Below, piece after piece: positions 6,310-11,192 of a stretch of 11,192 nt of DNA (positions are counted from its first letter, which is position 1; every line of letters begins with the position of its first letter). The notes under the pieces were generated by a model, which saw nothing but the letters and a program-made list of their open reading frames with translations, was not told where the DNA came from and searched no databases. Source of the stretch: Phycisphaerales bacterium UBA1926. Its GTDB lineage: Bacteria; Planctomycetota; Phycisphaerae; Phycisphaerales; UBA1924. Both the position numbers and the translations under genes were made by a program. The stretch is taken from assembly GCA_002337215.1 (NCBI GenBank), contig DDFO01000034.1, positions 21,578-32,769 on the forward strand, read 5' to 3'.

Positions 6310-7080
6310 TTACTTCAGCCGGGCCGCGAGATTCGCCTGCGCCGCATCCGTCGCCACGATCGTCGCGCTCAACTGCGCCCCCCGCAGCACGAGGTCCTTG
6401 TCCCGCGAGCGGTCCAGGTCGTTGAGCAGCGACTTGGTGGCCGCGAGCGCCTCAGGACCCGCGGCCGCGTACCGACGCACAACCTCGTCCGTCGCCGCGT
6501 CCAGATCGTCCCGGGTCGGGCACACGACATCCGCGATGCCGATCTCGCCCGCGCGGGCGCCGCTCATCACACCGCCCCGCAACAGGACCGCTCGTGCGGG
6601 CCCGCCCCCGATCTTGCGCACGAGCCAGGGCGCGACCACCGCCGGGCACAGGCCCAGATCGACCTCGGGAAACCCGAGTTTCGCGTCCGCGTGCGTGATG
6701 ACGAGGTCCGCGACGCAGGCGAGGCCGCACCCGCCCCCGATCGCTGCGCCGTTGACTTTCGCGACCACGACGCAGGGCAGGCAGCGGATGCGGACCGTGA
6801 GCCGACCGAGGCTCGCGAGCAGCCGCTTGGGGAGCATGGGCTCCCCGCTCCCGCCCGAAGACTTGTCGATCACGATCTGCTTGAGGTCCATCCCCGCGCA
6901 GAACGCACGCCCTGTGCCGGTGATGACGGTGACGATAACGCCCGCGGCCTCTTCGAGACGGTCCACGCACACGTGCAGCGCCTCGAGCATCTCGACGCTC
7001 ATCGCGTTCCGCTGCTCGGGCCGGTTGATCGTCAGCGTCGCGATCGGCCCATCGATTTCCAGTGTCGCCAGTTCACTCAT
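6310..7080 (-). CDS. Enoyl-CoA hydratase, probably methylglutaconyl-CoA hydratase-like (LiuC type)
   Basis: 256 residues, normal length for the crotonase family. It has the substrate-binding start INRPEQRNAM (18-27), the oxyanion-hole segment FCAGMDL (60-66) and GGGCGL (115-120). The first classical glutamate is replaced by G119, while the second, E139 (GFPEVDLG), is kept. The block CPAVVAPWLVRKIG (145-158) resembles the 'PAVisPfvvraiG' block typical of LiuC-type methylglutaconyl-CoA hydratases in leucine degradation. HMG-CoA lyase, which consumes the product of that enzyme, is encoded two genes upstream in the same run, which supports the call. The ATG has GAGAG six bases upstream. It follows the preceding crotonase gene by 28 bases, indicating co-transcription. 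Family is certain; substrate is inferred from motif and neighbours. Confidence 0.88.
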   Translation of the reverse strand: MSELATLEIDGPIATLTINRPEQRNAMSVEMLEALHVCVDRLEEAAGVIVTVITGTGRAFCAGMDLKQIVIDKSSGGSGEPMLPKRLLASLGRLTVRIRCLPCVVVAKVNGAAIGGGCGLACVADLVITHADAKLGFPEVDLGLCPAVVAPWLVRKIGGGPARAVLLRGGVMSGARAGEIGIADVVCPTRDDLDAATDEVVRRYAAAGPEALAATKSLLNDLDRSRDKDLVLRGAQLSATIVATDAAQANLAARLK

Positions 7081-7108
7081 CCGCGTCTCTCGTTCCTTGC
7101 TTGACCAA

Positions 7109-7870
7109 TTACTTCCAGACCGCCGCCAGCCGCTCCCGCGCTTCGTCCCCGGTCACCAGCGAGAGCGACGTATCCAGCGCGCGCGCCGCGCGCCCCGCCA
7201 TCTTCTTCTCGCCGCCGCACACGAGGGCCCACGCCTTCGTTGTCTTCATGCCGTGCACGCTGCGGGACGCCATCGTGCGCGCAGCGTCGGCCGCCGCAGG
7301 CAGCACCTCGTCCCGCGTCTCGACCAGTTCGTGGACCAGCCCCATGCGCGAGCCGGCGGCTCCGTCGAACAACTCCGAATCCAGCAGCCGACGCCTGGCG
7401 TTCCCCGCGCCCACCCCGTCGATCAGAAACGGTGCCGATACCGCGGGTGAGATCCCGAGGCGCACGACCGGGTAGCCCAATTTCGCGCCACGATCGGCGA
7501 TCACGTAGTCCGCCCCGCCCAGCAGCGCGCACCCGCCCGCGACCGCCGCGCCCTGACAGGCGATCACCACCGGGCGCGGGCACGCCCGCATCGCCTCGAC
7601 GGCCGACGACAGCCCGCTGAGCAGCGCCAGCATGGTCGGTTGCTCGGGGCCATCATCTTTGCAGAGGTCCAGGTCGAATCCCGCGCAGAAGCTCTTGCCC
7701 TCGCCCCGGAGCAGGATCGCGCGCACCGCGGCGTCGTCGCCCTTGCCGACCGTCACCGCGCGCACGGCGGCGACCAGCCCGTCGAGCATCGCCGGGGTCA
7801 GCGCGTTCCGTTTGTCGGGGCGGTCGAACACGATCGAGCGCACGGTGCCGTCGTCCTCGATCCGGATCAT
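7109..7870 (-). CDS. Crotonase-family protein lacking both usual catalytic glutamates
   Basis: 253 residues with the full crotonase layout: FDRPDKRNAL (15-24), oxyanion-hole FCAGFDL (61-67), and a glycine turn GAAVAGGCALL (107-117). Aligned with its downstream neighbour, the two catalytic glutamate positions are A115 and V135 (GYPVVRLG), so neither acidic residue of classical hydratases, nor the one used by enoyl-CoA isomerases, is present. The fold residues around them and the 'SPAVSAPFLI' block are well kept, so this is a maintained gene and not decay. It may catalyse another crotonase reaction relying on the oxyanion hole, or be a non-catalytic partner of its neighbour. Its ATG overlaps the HMG-CoA lyase stop as ATGA, implying translational coupling; the LiuC-like gene follows 28 bases later. 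Confidence 0.85.
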   Translation of the reverse strand: MIRIEDDGTVRSIVFDRPDKRNALTPAMLDGLVAAVRAVTVGKGDDAAVRAILLRGEGKSFCAGFDLDLCKDDGPEQPTMLALLSGLSSAVEAMRACPRPVVIACQGAAVAGGCALLGGADYVIADRGAKLGYPVVRLGISPAVSAPFLIDGVGAGNARRRLLDSELFDGAAGSRMGLVHELVETRDEVLPAAADAARTMASRSVHGMKTTKAWALVCGGEKKMAGRAARALDTSLSLVTGDEARERLAAVWK

Positions 7871-8847
7871 GACGCGCCCTCCGCGTTGCCCGCCGACCGC
7901 ATCCGCGCGGCCGTCGCGATCCGCTCGGCCAGCGCCCCGGCGTGTGCGAGCTTCGCGGGGTTGACATTGGTCGTTTGCCCCGCGTCCGCGATGGTGCGCA
8001 CGAGCAGTTCGGTCGCGATGTTACCGGGTGCGCGCTCGCCGTCCACCGAGGCGTAGGGGCAGCCGCCCAACCCCGAGGCCGCGCCGTCGAAGGACCGCAC
8101 GCCCAGCATCAGCGCCTCGCGCACGCATTCGGCCGCGTTGCCGAACGTGTCGTGCAGGTGCAGCGTGACCGTCGGCTCGCCGAACGCGTTGGTGCGCGCA
8201 CCGTCGAGCGCCTCGATGGTCGCGAGGAGCGCGTGCGTGAGCGTCTCGGGCGTCGCGGCCCCGATGGTGTCGCCCAGATCGATCTCGTCGATCCCGAGCT
8301 CGGCGAGCATCCACGTCACGTCGCCGACTCGTTCGGGGTCGATGTCGCCCTCGTAGGGGCAGCGGATGATGCAGGAGATGTACCCGCGTGTGCGCAGCCC
8401 CGCGTCCTTCGCGGCGGCAATGACGGGGCGGAACCGTTTGATGGTTTCCTCGATCGAGGCGTTGGTGTTCTTCTCGCTGAACGACTCGCTCGCGGCGGTG
8501 AAGACACTCACCTTGTCGATGGCTGTCCGGCCCGCGGTTTCCCGCGCGCGCTCGTTGACGGCCAGCGCCCCGGCCATGCCCCGCTCGTTGGGGACCAGCA
8601 CCGACCACTGCACGCCTTCGGGTTTGGCACCATCGAGATCGGCAACCAGCATCTCGAACAGTTCGGCCGCGTCGCCCAGTTGGGGGATCCACTTGGGGCT
8701 CACGAAACTCGTTACTTCGACCTCGTCGACGCCGGTGGTCGAGAGCAGGCGCACGAGTTCGGCCTTCTCGGCGGTTGGGATCACGCCCCGCTCGTTCTGC
8801 AGGCCGTCGCGGGGGGCAACATCGGTGATTCGCACGGGTTCGTTCAC
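7867..8847 (-). CDS. mvaB: Hydroxymethylglutaryl-CoA lyase
   Basis: 326 residues; cleaves HMG-CoA to acetyl-CoA and acetoacetate, the last step of leucine breakdown. It is a TIM barrel of the DRE-type lyase family. Visible active-site residues: R13-D14 (APRDGLQNE), E44 (VEVTSFVSPKW), the metal ligands H230 and H232 (LHLHDTFG), catalytic C263 in the signature SGLGGCPY, and N276 in PGNIATE. Between C263 and N276 the loop is about four residues longer than in human HMGCL. The start codon is GTG (complement of 8845-8847); no strong ribosome site precedes it and no better in-frame start exists before the divergent promoter region. The stop overlaps the next gene by ATGA. It is first in the catabolic run and is transcribed divergently from the sigma-factor gene. 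Confidence 0.93.
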   Translation of the reverse strand: MNEPVRITDVAPRDGLQNERGVIPTAEKAELVRLLSTTGVDEVEVTSFVSPKWIPQLGDAAELFEMLVADLDGAKPEGVQWSVLVPNERGMAGALAVNERARETAGRTAIDKVSVFTAASESFSEKNTNASIEETIKRFRPVIAAAKDAGLRTRGYISCIIRCPYEGDIDPERVGDVTWMLAELGIDEIDLGDTIGAATPETLTHALLATIEALDGARTNAFGEPTVTLHLHDTFGNAAECVREALMLGVRSFDGAASGLGGCPYASVDGERAPGNIATELLVRTIADAGQTTNVNPAKLAHAGALAERIATAARMRSAGNAEGAS

Positions 8848-8861
8848 GCCGTCATGCTATT

Positions 8862-8907
8862 CGGTTGAACCGGGCGGGAATTCCGTGGGATCCGTGAACC
8901 GTCGGTT
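8862..8907. promoter_or_regulatory. Two CGGTT/AACCG palindromes in a divergent promoter region
   Basis: CGGTT-G-AACCG lies at 8862-8872 and AACCG-T-CGGTT at 8897-8907, their centres 35 bases apart. Both are perfect 5+1+5 palindromes made from the same two words in opposite order. They sit between the divergent HMG-CoA lyase and sigma-factor starts. This arrangement would suit an operator pair; no DNA-binding regulator is encoded in the window other than the sigma factor. Confidence 0.45.
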
Positions 8908-8919
8908 CCCTGCCCCGTC
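8895..8919 (+). promoter_or_regulatory. Candidate ECF-type promoter for the sigma-factor operon
   Basis: TGAACC (8895-8900) followed 15 bases later by CGTC (8916-8919) resembles ECF promoters, which pair an AAC-containing -35 with a CGTC-like -10 about 16 bases apart. The spacing is one base short of typical. If used, transcription would start near 8926, downstream of the ATG at 8920 and upstream of the TTG at 8968, and would suggest autoregulation. The -35 overlaps the second palindrome. Confidence 0.35.
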
Positions 8920-8967
8920 ATGATGATGCCGGGCGGGGCGTCACCCCGACCGCGAACGGAGTCCCGA

Positions 8968-9558
8968 TTGGACGACCACGACGCCATGCTGATCGACGCG
9001 ATGCTCGTGCTCAAGGCCCAAGCGGGCGATGCGGGCGCGATGCGTGGGCTCGTCGAGCGGTGGGACGGCCGTCTGCGCACGCACGCGGCCCACCTGCTGA
9101 GGGGCCGGGACGGGGGCACGGACGCGACGCAGGAGGCGTGGGTCGCGATCGTCCGGAAGATCGGGTCGCTCCGCGATCCCGAGCGGTTCGGCCCTTGGGC
9201 GATGCGGATTGTGACGAATAAATGCCGGGATGTGCGTCGGAAACGGACGACGCGGCCTGGTGGCCCGTTCGCAGCGCACGACCAACCCCGGGCGGGTCCT
9301 GAACCGGCGGGGGCTGCTCCTGACGAGCGCGTCGAGGGTGTGCGGCTTGCGCTGCGAGCGATTGCCCCGGACGACCGGGCGTTGCTCTCGCTGAGGTACG
9401 CCGCGCGGCTCCCGCTCGCGTCGATCGGCGCGGCGATGGGTTTGCCGGTGGGGACCGTGAAATCGAGACTCCATGCGGCCCGGGCGGCGGTTCGGTCTGC
9501 GGTTGAATCCACAGACGGGTGCTCTGATGACGGGGCGAATAGAAAGGACGAACGATGA
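8968..9558 (+). CDS. ECF-type RNA polymerase sigma factor
   Basis: 196 residues from the chosen start. Two sigma-70 regions are visible and the long sigma-3 region is missing, as in ECF sigmas. Region 2 spans about 10-85 (LVLKAQAGDAGAMRGLVERW, then DATQEAWVAIVRKI, then FGPWAMRIVTNKCRDVRRK). A Pro/Ala-rich linker follows. Region 4 spans about 125-180, ending in the helix-turn-helix LASIGAAMGLPVGTVKSRLH. An in-frame ATG lies at 8920, but it has no ribosome site and would add a Pro/Arg-rich tail unlike the family. The TTG at 8968 has GGAG at 8958-8961 with six-base spacing, so it is preferred. The stop overlaps the DUF6768-type gene as ATGA. No classical anti-sigma (zinc-binding ZAS) domain is nearby; the membrane partner may fill that role. 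Confidence 0.9.
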   Translation: MDDHDAMLIDAMLVLKAQAGDAGAMRGLVERWDGRLRTHAAHLLRGRDGGTDATQEAWVAIVRKIGSLRDPERFGPWAMRIVTNKCRDVRRKRTTRPGGPFAAHDQPRAGPEPAGAAPDERVEGVRLALRAIAPDDRALLSLRYAARLPLASIGAAMGLPVGTVKSRLHAARAAVRSAVESTDGCSDDGANRKDER

Positions 9559-9947
9559 ACGAACACGATCGCAAGCTTGCCGAGGCGTTGCTCGCCGACG
9601 ATGCGGCGTTGCTGAGCGGCGAGGTGCCGGACGATTCGATCTTCCGGGACATCGCGGGAACTTTCCGCGGGCGGCGCGGGGTCTTCACCTGGTTTGCCTG
9701 GTTCTGGGGCTTCGTGTTCGCGGCGCTGATGTTCTACGGGGGGTATCGGTTCTTCGTGACCGATGCGGACGCGGCGCTGGGCGCGAAACTCAACTGGGGC
9801 CTTGTCTGCATCTTCTCGGTGCTCGCGAACGCGATGATCAAGATCTGGGCATGGATGGAGATCCAGCGGGTCGGCCTGCAGCGAGAGCTCAAGCGGATTG
9901 AGCTGCGGGTGGCGATGCTGAGCGGGGACCGCGCGGGTTCGGAGTAA
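9555..9947 (+). CDS. DUF6768-type two-helix membrane protein, partner of the sigma factor
   Basis: 130 residues. A charged N-terminal part of about 43 residues (LLADDAALLSG, VPDDSIFRDI) is followed by two membrane segments, about 44-68 and 78-101, and a basic/acidic helical tail (LQRELKRIELRVAML). The pattern of N-terminal 'LPD.SiF..i.GtFrGR' followed by two helices and 'IKIWxWMEiQR' agrees with what I recall of DUF6768, a family common in planctomycetes beside sigma factors. Its ATG overlaps the sigma stop (ATGA), with AAAGGA seven bases upstream, so the two are translationally coupled. A role in holding or sensing for the sigma factor is plausible from context but unproven. The family name is from memory and should be checked. 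Confidence 0.85.
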   Translation: MNEHDRKLAEALLADDAALLSGEVPDDSIFRDIAGTFRGRRGVFTWFAWFWGFVFAALMFYGGYRFFVTDADAALGAKLNWGLVCIFSVLANAMIKIWAWMEIQRVGLQRELKRIELRVAMLSGDRAGSE

Positions 9948-10047
9948 ATCCGCTGAGAACAGCGAGCAAGCTGCCAAAGCGGCACCTCCATCGACCGGGT
10001 TGGCAGGCGTTCTGGGCGGGCGGCCCCGCGTCCAACGGCCCCCGGAA

Positions 10048-10064
10048 TGGCACACGGCTTGCAA
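10048..10064 (+). promoter_or_regulatory. Sigma-54 (RpoN) promoter of the hsp20 gene
   Basis: TGGCAC-ACGGC-TTGCAA matches the sigma-54 consensus TGGCAC-N5-TTGCW completely. The GG of the -24 element (10049-10050) and the GC of the -12 element (10061-10062) are ten bases apart, as required. The expected start of transcription is near 10074, leaving a leader of about 70 bases. A weak TGCC-N5-GGCA repeat at 9972-9984, about 96 bases upstream of that start, is a possible but unconvincing activator site. Confidence 0.72.
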
Positions 10065-10143
10065 CATCGTTCTGCGTGCCCCGGCGGTCGTGCCGGAGCA
10101 GGATTTCAGTTCGTGACCTATCCCAGCATGAAAGGGGGACCCA

Positions 10144-10608
10144 ATGTCACAGCTCATGCATCGTGATCCGGTGTTCGGCCCTGTGGACCGGATGTTCAGA
10201 ACGCTCACCCGCGACCCGTTCGGCTTTGCCAATGGGGTGGCGCACTCGCTGGCCGAGTCGCTCTCCGAAGAGTCACGTCCGCTCGCGATCGACATCTCCG
10301 ACGGCGGCGACGACCTCGTGATCGAGGCCTCGCTCCCGGGGTATCAGCGCGAGCACATCGACGTCTCGGTCGATGACGGCGTGCTGTCGATCACCGCTCG
10401 CAAGGAAGACGAGCACGAAGAAACCACCGAAGAGAACGGCACCCGGTACTTCCGGCGCGAGCGCCGGTTCGGGACGCTCTCGCGGCGGATCTCGCTCCCC
10501 GAGACGGTTGATTCGGAACAGGTCAACGCGACGCTCGCCGACGGCGTGCTGACGCTGCGGCTGCCCAAGACGCAGAAGACGCTGCCTCGGAAGATCGAGA
10601 TCAGCTGA
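10144..10608 (+). CDS. Hsp20 / alpha-crystallin small heat-shock protein
   Basis: 154 residues, typical length. ATP-independent holdase that binds unfolding proteins in the cytoplasm and forms oligomers. The N-terminal arm (1-44) has an Asp-Pro-Phe-rich segment with 'VDRMFRTLTRDPFGF'. The alpha-crystallin domain covers about 45-142, including DDLVIEASLPGY (56-67), IDVSVDDGVLSITA (72-85) and the hallmark ADGVLTLRLPK (132-142). The C-terminal IEI (151-153) is the I-x-I anchor used in oligomer assembly. The ATG follows AAGGGGG at five bases. It is a single-gene unit, preceded by a sigma-54 promoter and followed by two stem-loops and an intrinsic terminator. No CIRCE or ROSE-like element was seen. 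The neighbouring ECF sigma operon ends 196 bases upstream. Confidence 0.95.
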   Translation: MSQLMHRDPVFGPVDRMFRTLTRDPFGFANGVAHSLAESLSEESRPLAIDISDGGDDLVIEASLPGYQREHIDVSVDDGVLSITARKEDEHEETTEENGTRYFRRERRFGTLSRRISLPETVDSEQVNATLADGVLTLRLPKTQKTLPRKIEIS

Positions 10609-10629
10609 TCGGCAGATCAGTCACGGGGT

Positions 10630-10703
10630 GCCATGGAGATGGCGCAGCCTTCTCCATGGCTGGGACTGCCATCGTGGAGAAACCGCTTTGCGGTGTCTCC
10701 ACG
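10630..10703 (+). ncRNA. Two similar stem-loops after hsp20 (structured 3' UTR or small RNA)
   Basis: Stem-loop 1 (10630-10660): GCCATGGAGA pairs with TCTCCATGGC, then a T-T mismatch, a GGC/GCC inner stem and a GCA triloop. Stem-loop 2 (10673-10703): CGTGGAGA pairs with TCTCCACG, then an A-G mismatch, an ACCGC/GCGGT inner stem and a TTT triloop. The shared outer stem differs by one pair, A-T against G-C, changed on both sides. An intrinsic terminator follows 41 bases later. Whether this is a 3' UTR, a processed or independent small RNA, or a repeated DNA element is unknown; no promoter is evident inside the interval. Confidence 0.5.
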
Positions 10704-10744
10704 GCTCCCGCTCTTTGGGTGTGGCTGTTCGCGGCAACACATCG

Positions 10745-10773
10745 GCCCGGGCCTTGTGGCCCGGGCTTGTTTA
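10745..10773 (+). terminator. Intrinsic terminator of the hsp20 unit
   Basis: GCCCGGGCC (10745-10753) and GGCCCGGGC (10758-10766) form a perfect 9-bp stem with a TTGT loop, followed by TTGTTTA. It lies 136 bases after the hsp20 stop, beyond the two stem-loops, which places them inside the hsp20 transcript. The reverse strand lacks a T-tract, so it serves the plus strand. Confidence 0.8.
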
Positions 10774-10806
10774 TGCGCACAATTTGAGAGGTTCGAATGA
10801 GCGGGT

Positions 10807-11192
10807 TTACTCCGCCCAGACCGCGCCTTGTTCGATCCAGAGCCGGATCGCCTCGGTCTGCTCGTCGGTAAGCGGTCCCCGTTTGCCCTTGGGCATTCGG
10901 TCGATCTCGGGGTGGTTGCCCCGGATGACGGTCATCATCATGCTCGCTTCGGGGTAGCCGGGCTTGAGGACGGAGCCGTGGTCGGCGCCCTCGAGGATCT
11001 TGGTCATCGAGGACATGTTGAGCCCGGCTTCTTCTCGGCCGTCGCGGTGGCAGCCGATGCAGCGGTCGACGAGGACGGGGCGGACATTGGCGAGGAAGTA
11101 ATCCACGCGGGGGTCACCGGTGTTTTGCTGCTCGCCGTCGTCGTCGATGAACGACAGGTCGGGTGTTCCCACGCCGTGTTCGTAGACCAGCC
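10807..11192 (-). CDS. Planctomycete-type cytochrome c domain protein (PSCyt1-like), 5' end outside the window
   Basis: The frame is open from the TAA at 10807 to the window edge, giving about 128 residues; a GTG at 11172 is in frame, but codons continue upstream (LVYEHG), so the true start is probably beyond the edge. The haem site CIGCH follows VDYFLANVRPVLVDR, as in planctomycete cytochrome c domains. The domain continues with AGLNMSS, KPGYPEASMMMTVIRG, a possible distal ligand region with Met residues near RMPKGKRGPLTDEQ, and ends with the usual LWIEQGAVWAE. It probably sits on the exported side, but the signal sequence is not in view. In planctomycetes such domains often precede DUF1549/DUF1553 domains; here the protein ends right after the haem domain. 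It converges with hsp20. Confidence 0.88.
   Translation of the reverse strand, partial: LVYEHGVGTPDLSFIDDDGEQQNTGDPRVDYFLANVRPVLVDRCIGCHRDGREEAGLNMSSMTKILEGADHGSVLKPGYPEASMMMTVIRGNHPEIDRMPKGKRGPLTDEQTEAIRLWIEQGAVWAE

Noticed and set aside
10058..10086. Sigma-32-like reading CTTGCAA-N14-CCCC before hsp20
   Set aside because: The -10 half lacks the AT-rich end (CCCCGG instead of CCCCAT), and the same bases fit sigma-54 far better.
8844..10295. 483-codon minus-strand open frame opposite the sigma factor, DUF6768 and hsp20 genes
   Set aside because: It spans three well-supported plus-strand genes and two promoter regions, and its translation is low-complexity.
10628..10957. 109-codon plus-strand open frame after hsp20
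   Set aside because: It runs through two hairpins and the terminator and then antisense to the cytochrome gene; no ribosome site.

Overview
The window looks like chromosomal DNA from a high-GC member of the Planctomycetota, probably class Phycisphaerae. The pointers are a planctomycete-type c-type cytochrome (PSCyt1-like, CIGCH haem site) at the right edge, an ECF sigma factor followed by a DUF6768-type membrane protein, a relic of an RHS/YD-repeat protein, and GTG/TTG start codons. The taxonomic placement is inferred from protein families only; there is no marker gene here.

Layout. From 1 to 8847 every convincing gene is on the minus strand. Read in the direction of transcription (right to left) they are: HMG-CoA lyase (8847-7867), a crotonase lacking both usual catalytic glutamates (7870-7109), a methylglutaconyl-CoA-hydratase-like crotonase (7080-6310), a DUF2892 membrane protein (6208-5993), a third, longer crotonase (5860-4898), a 655-residue acyl-CoA dehydrogenase (4581-2614) ending at a clear intrinsic terminator, a gene-poor stretch with an RHS relic (2613-1942), a thiamine-diphosphate 2-oxoacid dehydrogenase E1 alpha subunit (1941-817), a lipoprotein of unknown function (739-245) and the start of a small unknown protein (218 to the edge). 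From 8968 to 10608 the genes are on the plus strand: an ECF sigma factor, its DUF6768 partner joined by an ATGA overlap, and an Hsp20 chaperone. A cytochrome gene enters from the right edge on the minus strand.

How the genes fit together. HMG-CoA lyase, the LiuC-like hydratase, acyl-CoA dehydrogenase and E1 alpha suggest branched-chain (leucine/isovalerate) or general acyl-CoA catabolism. The set is incomplete: there is no E1 beta, E2, E3 or methylcrotonyl-CoA carboxylase in the window, and the large dehydrogenase need not be isovaleryl-specific. The catabolic run and the sigma-factor operon diverge from one 120-bp region carrying two palindromes built from CGGTT/AACCG.

The most notable non-coding signals are: (i) a textbook sigma-54 promoter, TGGCAC-N5-TTGCA, before hsp20; (ii) two consecutive stem-loops of the same architecture after hsp20, with one compensatory A-T to G-C pair change, followed by an intrinsic terminator; (iii) the paired palindromes at 8862-8907. 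No RNA gene, CRISPR array, insertion sequence, attachment site or origin was recognised.
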